Source: Rhizobium sp. BT04
GTDB taxonomy: Bacteria; Pseudomonadota; Alphaproteobacteria; Rhizobiales; Rhizobiaceae
NCBI RefSeq assembly: GCF_030053135.1
Contig: NZ_CP125653.1
Location: 476,618-540,617 of the forward strand
Length of the DNA stretch: 64,000 nucleotides
Reading direction: 5' to 3'
Of this stretch, positions 8,178 to 19,221 are shown in pieces (positions within the stretch are counted from its first letter, which is position 1; each line of letters starts with the position of its first letter). The position numbers and the translations under genes are program-made. The notes under the pieces were generated by a model. The model made no database searches. It saw only the letters and a program-made list of their open reading frames with translations, and was not told the origin of the DNA.

Positions 8178-10265
8178 ATGATGAATTTCCGCAAAACAGG
8201 CATTCTGGCCGGCCTGGCGCTTGGCGTCTCGGTGCTGGCGCTGAATGCCTATGCTTCCGAGGCAACCGTTCCGCCGGCGCCGGCGGAATTCCCGGCCGAA
8301 GGCAAGATCAAATATGTGGCGCGCGACTCCATCCTGGAGTTCAAGGCGCTGCCCGAATATCACGAGCCCGACTGGGTCACCAAGAATTTCGTTGCCACCG
8401 GCAAGCTGCCGCCGGTCAAGGACCGGCTGCCGAAGGAGCCGCTGGTCTTCAAAACAAGCAATATGCCCGACGGCATCGGTGTCTACGGCGATACGATGCG
8501 CCACGTCATCGGCGGCCGGCCGGAAGGCTGGAACTACGGCGCCGGCCAGACCCAGGGCTGGGGCGGCATCGATATCGGCCTCTCCGAATGCCTGACGCGC
8601 ACCGCGCCGCTGTTCCAGGTGGAAGCCAAGGATACCGAGCCGCTGCCGAACCTCGCCAAGAGCTGGGATTGGTCCGCCGACGGCCATAAGCTGACCATGC
8701 ACCTGGTCGAAGGCGCCAAATGGTCGGACGGTGCGCCGTTCAATGCCGACGACATCATGTTCTACTGGGACGATGAAGTCGTCGATCCGAATGTCTCGCC
8801 GCTCGGCGGCGGCGCCTCGCCGGAAGCTTTCGGCGTCGGCACGACGCTGAAGAAGATCGACGATTATACCGTCGAGTGGACCTTCAAGGAGGCCTTCCCG
8901 AAGCAATATCTCTACACGATGTCCTACCCGAACTTCTGCCCGGGTCCGTCGCATATCCTGAAGCCGCAGCACCCGAAATATTCGAAGAACACCTACGACC
9001 AGTTCAAGAACGCCTTCCCGCCCGCCTTCATGAACATGCCTGTCATGGGCGCCTGGGTGCCGGTGGAATATCGTTCCGACGACATCATCGTCATGCGCCG
9101 CAATCCTTATTACTGGAAGGTCGATGAGAAGGGCGATCAGCTGCCTTATCTCAACGAGCTGCACTACAAGCTCTCGACCTGGGCCGACCGTGACGTTCAG
9201 GCGGTGGCGGGATCGGCCGACATCTCCAACCTCGAGCAGCCGGAAAACTTCGTCGCCTCGCTGAAGCGCGCCGCCGAAAAGACCGCGCCCGCCCGTCTTG
9301 CCTTCGGTCCGCGCCTGATCGGCTATAATCTGCGCATGAACTTCTCCGCCAATGGCTGGGGCAACCCGGACGAGCGCGGCCAGGCGATCCGCGAGCTGAA
9401 CCGCAACGAGGACTTCCGCAAGGCCGTCACCATGGCGCTCGACCGCAAGGCGATCGGCGACTCGCTGGTCAAGGGACCGTTCACCGCGATCTATCCGGGC
9501 GGGCTGTCCTCCGGCACCAGCTTCTACGACCGCAACTCCACCGTCTACTATCCCTTCGATCTCAAGGGCGCCAAGGCGGAGCTTGCCAAGGCCGGCCTCA
9601 AGGATACGGATGGCGACGGCATCGTGAACTTCCCGGCCGGCACGGCCGGCGGCAAGAATGTCGAAATCGTTCTGCTCGTCAACAACGACTATACGACCGA
9701 CAAGAGCCTCGGCGAAGGTGTCGTCGGCCAGATGGAAAAGCTCGGGCTGAAGGTTATCATCAACGGGCTCGACGGGGCGAAGCGTGACGAAGCGCATTAT
9801 TCCGGTCGCTTCGACTGGCTGATCCAGCGCAACACGACGGAACTGTCGTCGGTGGTGCAGAATACCGAGCAGCTCGCTCCGGTCGGTCCGCGCACCAGCT
9901 GGAACCATCGTGCCGGCAAGGACGACAAGCTCGATCTGATGCCGTTCGAACAGGAGCTTGTCGACGTCGTCAACAAGTTCACCACCAGCCAGAGCAATGA
10001 CGATCGCGTCAATCTGATGAAACAGTATCAGAAGATCTCGACCGAGCACGTCAACACCGTCGGTCTGACCGAATATCCGGGCGCGCTGATCATCAACAAG
10101 CGCTTCTCCAACGTGCCGCAGGGGACGCCGATCTTCATGTTCAACTGGGCTGAAGACTCGATCATCCGCGAACGCCTGTGGGTGGCCGCCGACAAGCAGG
10201 GCAAATATGAGCTGTTCCCCGAACAGCTGCCCGGCAAGCCCGGCGATAAGGGCCCGATCAACTGA
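8178..10265 (+). CDS. agpA: Periplasmic alpha-galactoside-binding protein (SBP_bac_5 family)
   Basis: 695 aa, long for the oligopeptide-binding-protein family. Starts MMNFRKTGILAGLALGVSVLALNAYASEA, a clear Sec signal peptide with cleavage near residue 27. The family pattern ESLTMHLVEGAKWSDGAPFNADDIMFYWDD-like region is around residues 175-205. In S. meliloti, AgpA is a binding protein of the dipeptide/oligopeptide class that serves melibiose and raffinose uptake, and the flanking GH4 genes support the same here. Stem-loops sit on both sides of the gene (8074-8102, 10347-10371). Confidence 0.85.
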   Translation: MMNFRKTGILAGLALGVSVLALNAYASEATVPPAPAEFPAEGKIKYVARDSILEFKALPEYHEPDWVTKNFVATGKLPPVKDRLPKEPLVFKTSNMPDGIGVYGDTMRHVIGGRPEGWNYGAGQTQGWGGIDIGLSECLTRTAPLFQVEAKDTEPLPNLAKSWDWSADGHKLTMHLVEGAKWSDGAPFNADDIMFYWDDEVVDPNVSPLGGGASPEAFGVGTTLKKIDDYTVEWTFKEAFPKQYLYTMSYPNFCPGPSHILKPQHPKYSKNTYDQFKNAFPPAFMNMPVMGAWVPVEYRSDDIIVMRRNPYYWKVDEKGDQLPYLNELHYKLSTWADRDVQAVAGSADISNLEQPENFVASLKRAAEKTAPARLAFGPRLIGYNLRMNFSANGWGNPDERGQAIRELNRNEDFRKAVTMALDRKAIGDSLVKGPFTAIYPGGLSSGTSFYDRNSTVYYPFDLKGAKAELAKAGLKDTDGDGIVNFPAGTAGGKNVEIVLLVNNDYTTDKSLGEGVVGQMEKLGLKVIINGLDGAKRDEAHYSGRFDWLIQRNTTELSSVVQNTEQLAPVGPRTSWNHRAGKDDKLDLMPFEQELVDVVNKFTTSQSNDDRVNLMKQYQKISTEHVNTVGLTEYPGALIINKRFSNVPQGTPIFMFNWAEDSIIRERLWVAADKQGKYELFPEQLPGKPGDKGPIN

Positions 10266-10346
10266 TGCCTGTCATCAGGACAAAGAGCCAAAGCGCGTCG
10301 CAGGTGATGCGATGCGCGGGGGTTCCCTCCCAGCTGACGTGAGACT

Positions 10347-10371
10347 CAGGCCGCGCGTGGCGCGCGGCCTG
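10347..10371 (+). other. Strong intercistronic hairpin agpA-agpB
   Basis: Perfect 11-bp arms CAGGCCGCGCG (10347-10357) and CGCGCGGCCTG (10361-10371) with a 3-nt loop and no T-run. It ends 2 nt before the first possible agpB start. Its place after a binding-protein gene fits a 3'-stabilising or attenuating structure that keeps agpA expression above that of the membrane genes. Confidence 0.65.
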
Positions 10372-10373
10372 AT

Positions 10374-11444
10374 ATGACCAACAAGCCGGCCGCGCCGACA
10401 AGGAGCGACTGGCGGCAAAGCGAAGCGAACCGTTCGATGTTGCGATTCCTGCTCGTGCGCATAGCCTCCGCGATCCCCGTTCTCTTCATCCTGAGCGTGG
10501 TGACTTTCGCGATCATCCAGGCGCCGCCCGGCGATTATGCCGATTATATAAGATCCCAGCTGATCAACCAGGGTGGCGCTTCCTACGCCCAGGCCGAAGC
10601 CCAGGCGCAGGCCTACCGGGTCGAACACGGCCTCGACAAGCCGCTGGTCGTCCAATACGTCAACTGGATCGGCGGCATCGTCACGCGCGGGGATTTCGGC
10701 TACAGCATGTTCTACAACAAGCCGGTGGCCGACGTCGTCGCCGAGCGGCTGCCGCGCACGCTGCTCTTGGCGCTCGTCTGTCACATCTTCGCCTCGGTGC
10801 TCGGCATCGGCTTCGGCATCTGGGCGGCGACCCGCCAATACAGCTGGATCGACAGCCTGCTTTCGGGAATTTCCTTCCTCGGCATGACGGTGCCGCGCTT
10901 CCTGATGGCGCTGATCATCGTCTATCTCCTGGTCTTCCAATTCAACGTTTCCGAGATCGGCAGCTTCTTCTCGCCGCAATATGGCGGGGCGCCCTGGTCC
11001 TGGGCGAAATTCGCCGATCTCGTCCAGCATGTCTGGCCTGTCGTGGCGATCGCCACCTTCGGCGGGCTCGCCTACAATATGCGCGTCATGCGCGGCAATC
11101 TGCTCGATACTTTGAATGCCCAATATGTCGAAACGGCCAAGGCCAAGGGCCTGTCCGGCGCCGCGGTGGTGATGCGCCATGCGGTGCCCAATGCCCTGCA
11201 TCCGCTTGTGATGTATCAGGGGGTCGTGCTGCCCTACATGCTGACCGGCGAGATCGAAACCGCCATCATCTTCGCCCTGCCGACCGTCGGCCCGGCGATC
11301 GTCGGCTCGATGGCGGTCGGCGACGTCTATGTCACCGCCACCTTCATGATGGTGCTGTCGGCAACACTGATCGTCGGCAATATCATCGCCGATATGTTGC
11401 TGGCTTTGCTCGATCCGCGCGTCCGCCAGTTCGGAGGAGCCTGA
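10374..11444 (+). CDS. agpB: ABC transporter permease, DppB type (alpha-galactoside uptake)
   Basis: 356 aa from ATG 10374. An in-frame ATG at 10437 (MLRFLLVRIASAIPVLF) would remove 21 polar residues and matches the usual family start better; the hairpin ending at 10371 makes the first start doubtful. Six hydrophobic segments, a large periplasmic loop after the first, and the cytoplasmic EAA loop (ETAKAKGLSGAAVVMRHAVPNAL) typical of DppB/OppB permeases. One base separates it from agpC. Forms the inner-membrane channel with agpC. Confidence 0.85.
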   Translation: MTNKPAAPTRSDWRQSEANRSMLRFLLVRIASAIPVLFILSVVTFAIIQAPPGDYADYIRSQLINQGGASYAQAEAQAQAYRVEHGLDKPLVVQYVNWIGGIVTRGDFGYSMFYNKPVADVVAERLPRTLLLALVCHIFASVLGIGFGIWAATRQYSWIDSLLSGISFLGMTVPRFLMALIIVYLLVFQFNVSEIGSFFSPQYGGAPWSWAKFADLVQHVWPVVAIATFGGLAYNMRVMRGNLLDTLNAQYVETAKAKGLSGAAVVMRHAVPNALHPLVMYQGVVLPYMLTGEIETAIIFALPTVGPAIVGSMAVGDVYVTATFMMVLSATLIVGNIIADMLLALLDPRVRQFGGA

Positions 11445-11445
11445 C

Positions 11446-12582
11446 ATGCTGGCTTTCGATTCTTCCGACACACCGCCGACAACCGAACCCGCGATCAAGA
11501 AGCCTTCGCACGGCGGCGAGAGCTATCTGGCGCTCGTCTGGCGCCGGCTGCGGCGCTCCTGGACCGGCATGGCCGGGCTGGTGCTGGTCGGGCTGCTGCT
11601 GTTCATGGCGATCTTTGCCGATTTCTTCGCGCCGATGGACCCGAAGGCGACCGATGTCGGTTTCGCACCGCCGCAGGTGATGAGCTTCCACGACAAGGAC
11701 GGCAATTTCGTCTTCCAGCCGCGCGTCTATGCGCTCTCCGATTCCGAAGAGCTCGACCCGGTCACCTTCCAGCCGATCGTCGGCGTCGATTACGACAATC
11801 CGCGGCTGCTCGGTTTTTTCGTCAAAGGCGCTGAATACAACCTTCTCGGCCTGATCCCGGCCAGCCGGCATTTCTTCGGCTCGACCGACGGCCAGCCGGT
11901 GCATTTCCTCGGCACCGACAAGTTCGGCCGCGACGTGCTGTCGCGCGCCATCATCGGCTCGCGCATTTCGCTGATGATCGCGCTGACCGTGGTCACCATC
12001 GTCACCGTCATCGGCACCACCGTCGGCATGGTCTCCGGTTATTTCGGCGGCACCTTCGATGTCTGGCTGCAGCGCTTCGTTGAACTGGTGCTCGCCTTCC
12101 CGCAGCTGCCGCTCTATCTGGCGCTGACCTCGCTGATCCCGGTGACGGCGCCGACCAATGTCTTCCTTGCCTTCGTCATCGCCGTGATGTCGGCGCTCGG
12201 CTGGGCGCAGATGTCGCGCGAGGTGCGCGGCAAGACCTTGGCACTCGCCCGCATCGATTACGTCCGGGCGGCGATGGCCGTCGGCGCCACCGACACCCGC
12301 ATCATCCTGCAGCATATCTTCCCGAACGTGATGAGCCACGTCATCGTCGCGGTGACGCTCGCCATACCAAGCGTCGTGCTCTTGGAATCCTTCCTCGGTT
12401 TCCTCGGTTTTGCCGTCAAGCCGCCGCTGATTTCCTGGGGGCTGATGCTGCAGGATACGGCGACCTATTCGGTAATCGGCTCCTATCCGTGGATTCTCTC
12501 CCCCGTCGGCTTCGTGCTCGTCACCGTCTTCGCCTTCAATGCGCTCGGCGACGGACTGCGCGACGCAGTCGATCCTTATTGA
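11446..12582 (+). CDS. agpC: ABC transporter permease, DppC type (alpha-galactoside uptake)
   Basis: 378 aa; start ATG one base after the agpB stop with GGAGGAG upstream. An N-terminal OppC_N segment (MAGLVLVGLLLFMAIFADFF) precedes an extra periplasmic stretch of about 100 residues and the motif FLGTDKFGRDVLSR. The EAA loop is DYVRAAMAVGATDTRIILQHIFPN. C-terminal KPPLISWGLMLQD is the usual DppC pattern. Heterodimer partner of agpB. Confidence 0.87.
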   Translation: MLAFDSSDTPPTTEPAIKKPSHGGESYLALVWRRLRRSWTGMAGLVLVGLLLFMAIFADFFAPMDPKATDVGFAPPQVMSFHDKDGNFVFQPRVYALSDSEELDPVTFQPIVGVDYDNPRLLGFFVKGAEYNLLGLIPASRHFFGSTDGQPVHFLGTDKFGRDVLSRAIIGSRISLMIALTVVTIVTVIGTTVGMVSGYFGGTFDVWLQRFVELVLAFPQLPLYLALTSLIPVTAPTNVFLAFVIAVMSALGWAQMSREVRGKTLALARIDYVRAAMAVGATDTRIILQHIFPNVMSHVIVAVTLAIPSVVLLESFLGFLGFAVKPPLISWGLMLQDTATYSVIGSYPWILSPVGFVLVTVFAFNALGDGLRDAVDPY

Positions 12583-12592
12583 GGTGATTGAT

Positions 12593-14260
<1,668 letters not shown>

Positions 14261-14282
14261 TTATCGAATGCCGGAGGCACTA

Positions 14283-15653
14283 ATGGCAGGAAATCCCAAA
14301 ATCACGTTCATCGGAGCAGGCTCCACCGTCTTCATGAAGAACATCATCGGCGACGTGCTGCAGCGTCCGGCGCTGTCGGGCGCAACGATCGCCCTGATGG
14401 ATCTCAATCCGCAGCGGCTGGAAGAAAGCGCCATCGTCGTCAACAAGCTGATCTCGACGCTCGGCGTCAAGGCCAAGGCCGAGACCTATTCCGACCAGCG
14501 CAAGGCGCTTTCCGGCGCCGATTTCGTCGTCGTCGCCTTCCAGATCGGCGGCTACGAGCCCTGCACGGTTACCGATTTCGAAGTGCCGAAGAAATACGGG
14601 CTGCGCCAGACGATCGCCGATACGCTCGGTGTCGGCGGCATCATGCGCGGGCTTCGCACCGTGCCGCATCTCTGGAAGGTCTGCGAGGACATGCTCGCCG
14701 TCTGCCCCGAGGCGATCATGCTGCAATATGTCAACCCGATGGCGATCAACACCTGGGCGATATCGGAGAAATACCCTGCGATTCGTCAGGTCGGCCTCTG
14801 CCATTCGGTGCAGGGCACGGCGATGGAACTCGCCCATGACCTCGACATTCCCTACGAGGAAATCCGCTATCGCGCCGCCGGTATCAACCACATGGCCTTT
14901 TACCTCAAATTCGAGCATCGCCAGGCCGACGGATCCTACCGGAACCTCTATCCCGATCTCCTGCGCGGCTACCGCGAGGGCAGGGCGCCGAAGCCCGGCT
15001 GGAACCCGCGCTGCCCGAACAAGGTGCGCTATGAGATGCTGACCCGGCTCGGCTATTTCGTCACCGAGAGCTCGGAGCATTTCGCCGAATACACGCCCTA
15101 TTTCATCAAGGAGGGCCGCGACGACCTGATCGAGAAATTCGGCATTCCGCTCGATGAATATCCGAAGCGCTGCATCGAGCAGATCGAGCGCTGGAAGGGC
15201 CAGGCCGAGGCCTATCGCAGCGCCGACAAGATCGAGGTCGAGCCGTCGAAGGAATATGCCTCCTCGATCATCAACTCGGTCTGGACCGGCGAACCCTCGG
15301 TGATCTACGGCAATGTCCGCAACAATGGCTGCATCACCTCGCTGCCGGAAAATTGCGCCGCCGAAGTGCCCTGCCTGGTCGATGCTTCCGGCATCCAGCC
15401 GACCTTCATCGGCGCCCTGCCGCCGCAGCTGACCGCGCTGATGCGCACCAATATCAACGTCCAGGAACTGACGGTGCAGGCGCTGATGACGGAAAATCGC
15501 GAGCACATCTACCACGCCGCGATGATGGACCCGCACACGGCGGCCGAACTCGACCTCGACCAGATCTGGTCGCTGGTCGACGACCTGCTCGCCACCCACG
15601 GCGACTGGCTGCCCGAATGGGCGCGCACATCTAGGAAAGTTCAGGCTGCCTGA
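14283..15653 (+). CDS. agaL2: Second alpha-galactosidase, glycoside hydrolase family 4
   Basis: 456 aa; ATG 14283 has GGAGG at 14273-14277, better than the upstream in-frame ATG at 14268. NAD fold KITFIGAGSTVFMKN at the N-terminus; Mn ligands Cys173 (GLCHSVQGT) and His203 (INHMAF). It differs clearly from agaL1 (for example a CHSVQG rather than CHGVQHG site), so the two probably have different aglycone preferences instead of being recent duplicates. Last gene of the operon, followed by a terminator. Confidence 0.87.
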   Translation: MAGNPKITFIGAGSTVFMKNIIGDVLQRPALSGATIALMDLNPQRLEESAIVVNKLISTLGVKAKAETYSDQRKALSGADFVVVAFQIGGYEPCTVTDFEVPKKYGLRQTIADTLGVGGIMRGLRTVPHLWKVCEDMLAVCPEAIMLQYVNPMAINTWAISEKYPAIRQVGLCHSVQGTAMELAHDLDIPYEEIRYRAAGINHMAFYLKFEHRQADGSYRNLYPDLLRGYREGRAPKPGWNPRCPNKVRYEMLTRLGYFVTESSEHFAEYTPYFIKEGRDDLIEKFGIPLDEYPKRCIEQIERWKGQAEAYRSADKIEVEPSKEYASSIINSVWTGEPSVIYGNVRNNGCITSLPENCAAEVPCLVDASGIQPTFIGALPPQLTALMRTNINVQELTVQALMTENREHIYHAAMMDPHTAAELDLDQIWSLVDDLLATHGDWLPEWARTSRKVQAA

Positions 15654-15680
15654 CCCTCTCTCCCGGGTCGGGCGTCAAAG

Positions 15681-15713
15681 AGCCCCGCGGTGGCAACACA
15701 CCGCGGGGCTTTT
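15681..15713 (+). terminator. Rho-independent terminator of the agp operon
   Basis: Perfect 12-bp stem AGCCCCGCGGTG / CACCGCGGGGCT with a 6-nt loop (15681-15710) followed by TTT, 28 nt after the agaL2 stop. Confidence 0.85.
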
Positions 15714-15738
15714 GCGTGAGAGGTGGGGCGTTTTGCGA

Positions 15739-16524
15739 TTAAGGGGTTACTCGTTTGTCGGCCTTCTGTTTCAGTCCAGACCACACTTTCCCGAACGTCA
15801 TGAACCCGAAGTGCAAGCAGCATATGACCATCCCCGTATAGACGAGCCTGGGAGGATCAAAGATGTAGATAAGTCCCCATCCCGTCACAACGAATGCGAT
15901 ATAAAGGTACAACGGCGTGAAGGCCGAACCGCTCGGCGCTGCTGCTCTTTTTCCGACGGTAAGTTGCTGCGCCGGCTGCGGCATATTTCTTGAAAGCGGA
16001 TCGGCCCCCATCATTTCTGCTGGAATTAGTCCGGAACCTGTACCGAGCCCGGCAAAGAGCATTCGGAGCTCTTCCGATTTATCGGGATCTTCTTCATCTG
16101 AGATGCGGACTGCGCGATGTCCGAACGGCGGCACTAACGCCTCAGGTAAAGTCCAGGGAAGATCAGAAGCCTTATGGGCGCGCGCAAACTCTCGCAGATC
16201 CTCGGCTTCTTCAACTGTCCACCTACACACCTCTTCGCCTTCTTGCAGCTCCTGCCCGCCATAGAAAATCTCTGACCGGCTGTAAAAACCTGCATTGACG
16301 CGGTCTACCAGCCGTTGGATCGTCAAGTTCTCCTCCTTGAAGAAGATGGGATCTTCGAGACGCTCCAAAGGTTCTGCTCGCCAGAAATAGCTTGCGGCAG
16401 TTGCCAGATCGCAGTCCGGCTGCGTCAGTATCCACTCGAACACATCTTCAGCGAAGTCGAAGTTCAGATCTTCTGCAATGGCATGGCGAGCATCCGGGGA
16501 CCGACCGGTCAACCAATCGATCAT
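15739..16524 (-). CDS. DUF4274-like protein with C-terminal membrane segments
   Basis: 261 aa. The N-terminal part (FEWILTQPDCDLATAASYFW near residues 29-48) resembles the DUF4274 motif, where a W..xxPxCDxATA..FW pattern recurs. Next is an acidic middle region, then two hydrophobic segments near the C-terminus (LYLYIAFVVTGWGLIYIF and YTGMVICCLHFGFMTF), so it is likely an inner-membrane protein with a cytoplasmic head. Function unknown; relatives are often found in accessory or polymorphic-toxin neighbourhoods. Single leftward gene, convergent with the agp terminator. Confidence 0.6.
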   Translation of the reverse strand: MIDWLTGRSPDARHAIAEDLNFDFAEDVFEWILTQPDCDLATAASYFWRAEPLERLEDPIFFKEENLTIQRLVDRVNAGFYSRSEIFYGGQELQEGEEVCRWTVEEAEDLREFARAHKASDLPWTLPEALVPPFGHRAVRISDEEDPDKSEELRMLFAGLGTGSGLIPAEMMGADPLSRNMPQPAQQLTVGKRAAAPSGSAFTPLYLYIAFVVTGWGLIYIFDPPRLVYTGMVICCLHFGFMTFGKVWSGLKQKADKRVTP

Positions 16525-16617
16525 GGCCCGTTGTTATTGTCAAATTTGTCGGCCATCGCTCTGCCCGTGGGATTGATCGATCGCCTACTAACTCGACGAT
16601 TGTTTGGGCGCGAGTCC

Positions 16618-16917
16618 CTAGATCCCGGAGCCGTCGAGCTGCTGGGCGTCGTCGCCTTCCCAGGGGGAGGGCATCGAAGTGCGATTGGCCGAGGGCATCG
16701 GCATCCAGCACTTCAACTCCGGCTCGGCATATTCGATGATGTGCCCAGGCGAGGAATCCGAGGCGCGCCAGCCTTCCCCGCCGAACTGATCGCCATGCGA
16801 CCAATAGGCAAGGTCAACTTCCGCCGGCCCCTGTTCGGACGCGCGGATCGTCACCAGGATCCGGCTGCCGTCTTTCGGAGCGCTTGCCATGTGGCGCCAG
16901 CTGTCCGGCTCATCCAT
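16618..16917 (-). CDS. Small DUF551-like protein
   Basis: 99 aa from the ATG at 16915-16917, chosen for the GGAGGAAAG ribosome site just upstream; longer reading is possible to 16974. The sequence WRHMASAPKDGSRILVTIRA with a later KCWMPMPS resembles the DUF551 signature (W...APKDG..IL...W.PLP), common in phage and accessory genes. No known activity. Isolated leftward gene. Confidence 0.6.
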   Translation of the reverse strand: MDEPDSWRHMASAPKDGSRILVTIRASEQGPAEVDLAYWSHGDQFGGEGWRASDSSPGHIIEYAEPELKCWMPMPSANRTSMPSPWEGDDAQQLDGSGI

Positions 16918-17011
16918 CGTCTTTCCTCCTGCCTCGCTGCAGACGAGTGTCGCCTCGCCATCGGAAGCGGTCAATTGAAACTTTTGACGATCGACCCGGT
17001 GGTTGACGCAG

Positions 17012-17194
17012 TCATAAGGTAGCCACAGCTGTCTTCGAAATCGACAATTTCAAGCACATCACGATCGCCTCGGCCACCACGCCGGCGATCTCGTGCTGCG
17101 CGACTTTGCCCATCGCATCCATCAGAATGTCCGCCGCAACGATTGTTTCGGCCGTGTCGGCCGCTTGCGGCGTTAAAGCACTCTTCAAGTTCAA
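17012..17194 (-). CDS. Doubtful small ORF
   Basis: 60 aa from a TTG start; hydrophobic and alanine-rich (DAMGKVAQHEIAGVVAEAIVMC). A second reading frame over the same bases starts with GTG at 17204 (77 aa), just after the cyclase stop, but looks less protein-like. Neither has a good ribosome site. Listed only because the 17.0-17.2 kb stretch has no other gene. Confidence 0.2.
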   Translation of the reverse strand: MNLKSALTPQAADTAETIVAADILMDAMGKVAQHEIAGVVAEAIVMCLKLSISKTAVATL

Positions 17195-17213
17195 GATCGG
17201 ACACTAACCCCCG

Positions 17214-19001
17214 TCATTCTACGACATCGGCCTTGCGTAGCCCCTCTACGACGAGCTCGAAATCGGCGGGGTTCTTGAAGGGCAAGACTTTGCGGCGGTA
17301 TTCCAATGAGTAGCCGGGATTGACGCGCAGCACCTCTTGCCACATCGCGCGAGCCTCTTCGAAACGGCCGAGGTGTCCGTAACAGGCAGCCAGAAGCGCG
17401 CGCGAGACATCGGTGACGGGATTGCGGCTCACGCGCTGCAGCAACAGTTCGACGGCCTCGTCGTACCTTCGCAGTTGAAACAGGGCCAGGGCCTGAAAAT
17501 GGAGAACGACATCCGGAAAATACGGGTTCAGGACCCTCGCCCGATCGAAATAGGCGAGTGCCTCCTCGGATCTGCCTGAATAGATCAGCGCCTCGCCGAG
17601 GCTGACCTGCCCTTCGGCGAAGTTCGGATTGAGGACGATCGCACGCTCGGCCTCGCTGATGGCTCTGTCGTGCTGTCGCGCGTAAAGCTTGACCACACTC
17701 AGTGCCCAATGTGCAACGGGATCGCTCTCATCCCGCGCTACCGCCAGCGTCGCAGCCTCTTCGGCTTGCTCGATAGAGCGCTGTGGCGAGGCGCTCCACC
17801 GGTTCAGGTAGTCGAGGCCGTGGGTAAGGGCGAGGAAGGCGTGCGCCGAGGCGAAGTTCGGGTCCAGCTCGACGGCATGTTGCAGAAGGTCGCGGGCGTC
17901 GCTGTTCGTTTGCTTCGTCAGCCGGTGCCACAGCTCCCGGCCGCGCAAGAAGCAGTCATAGGCCTCGGGGTGCCGGGTCTGCCCCGGCGCCAGTCTTTTC
18001 CGATCGCCCTCGGTCAGGTTGACCGCCAGCGCGTCGACGATCTGCTGCGTGACATCGTCCTGAACCGCGAATATGTCGGTGAGCTCGCGATCGAACCGCT
18101 CCGCCCATAGATGCCCGCCGGTGGTCGCGTCGATGAGCTGCGCGGTGATGCGTACCCTGTTGCCCGATTTGCGTACGCTGCCCTCAAGTACATGCCGCAC
18201 GCCGAGCTTGGTGCCCACCTCCTGCACCTGGACGTTCTTGCCCTTGAAAGTGAACGACGAATTGCGAGCGATGACGAAGAGCTGTGACAGCTTCGACAGC
18301 GCCGTAATGATGTCTTCCGAGATGCCGTCGGCGAAGTAGTCCTGTTCGGCGTCACCGCTCATGTTGGCGAAGGGCAGGACGGCGATCGACAGCTTCGGCG
18401 ACACTGCCGTCGCCGGTTGGCCCATCGCCAATTGGTTCTTCGCCGTTTGCGCGGTCGCGGCTGTCTTGCTCCCGGCGCTGCCGACCTGCAGTGAATAGAC
18501 CCGGATTGGCTCGGCGATGTTCTTGAGCTGCGTGTTGCCGAGATCGCTGACCGAGAGGTCGAGCCGCGCCTTGACTTGGCGATAGGCATCCTCGGACAGG
18601 CAGATCGCGCCCGCCGCGGCGACGCCTTCCAATCGCGAGGCGATGTTGACGCCGTCGCCCATCAGATCGCCGTCGCTTTCCTCGACGACATCGCCCAGAT
18701 GGATGCCGATCCGGAACTCGATGCGACGGTCCTGCGGCACGCCGTCGTTGCGCTCCACCATACCGTTCTGCACCTCGATGGCGCAGCGCACGGCGTCCAC
18801 CACGCTGCGGAACTCGACCAGCGCACCATCGCCGGTTCGCTTCACCACCCGGCCATGGTGCACGGCAATTGTCGGATCGATGAGATCGCTACGCAGTGCC
18901 CGCAACCGCGCCAGGATACGGTCCTCGTCGGCACCGGCAAGGCGGCTGTACCCGACCACGTCCGCGGCCAGGATTGCAGCCAGCTTTCGGATCTCGCTCA
19001 T
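17214..19001 (-). CDS. Class III adenylate/guanylate cyclase with TolB-like and TPR domains
   Basis: 595 aa. Residues about 5-170 form a class III cyclase domain (LAAILAADVVGYSRLAG with the first metal Asp, RTGDGALVEF with the second, RIGIHLGDVV). A linker leads to a TolB/FlgO-like segment (LSIAVLPFANMSGDAEQDYFADGISED, about 205-320), and the remainder is TPR repeats (ALIYSGRSEEALAYFDRA and similar). This architecture is greatly expanded in rhizobia and is thought to link cAMP production to a sensed partner. No transmembrane segment is seen. It stands alone. Confidence 0.85.
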   Translation of the reverse strand: MSEIRKLAAILAADVVGYSRLAGADEDRILARLRALRSDLIDPTIAVHHGRVVKRTGDGALVEFRSVVDAVRCAIEVQNGMVERNDGVPQDRRIEFRIGIHLGDVVEESDGDLMGDGVNIASRLEGVAAAGAICLSEDAYRQVKARLDLSVSDLGNTQLKNIAEPIRVYSLQVGSAGSKTAATAQTAKNQLAMGQPATAVSPKLSIAVLPFANMSGDAEQDYFADGISEDIITALSKLSQLFVIARNSSFTFKGKNVQVQEVGTKLGVRHVLEGSVRKSGNRVRITAQLIDATTGGHLWAERFDRELTDIFAVQDDVTQQIVDALAVNLTEGDRKRLAPGQTRHPEAYDCFLRGRELWHRLTKQTNSDARDLLQHAVELDPNFASAHAFLALTHGLDYLNRWSASPQRSIEQAEEAATLAVARDESDPVAHWALSVVKLYARQHDRAISEAERAIVLNPNFAEGQVSLGEALIYSGRSEEALAYFDRARVLNPYFPDVVLHFQALALFQLRRYDEAVELLLQRVSRNPVTDVSRALLAACYGHLGRFEEARAMWQEVLRVNPGYSLEYRRKVLPFKNPADFELVVEGLRKADVVE

Positions 19002-19221
19002 GGCGCCGTCTCCTCACCTCCACGATAGCAGGGAGACAAAGGGCAAGGAAGAAACTTTTAGCCGCTGGTGAGAGCGATCTCGGTTGCGATCGAGTTGGAC
19101 GCAGTTGGTGGCGACAGCAGCGCATGAGACTGTTCTTCACCAATGGTTGCTGATCAATTCTCTTCGAATACAGAATGCAGACGCCGTATCTGAACCGACC
19201 TCGACGTGTTACGCATCGAAC

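Noticed and set aside
8118..10049. 643-codon minus-strand frame opposite agpA
   Set aside because: Antisense shadow; composition typical of reverse reading of GC-rich coding DNA.
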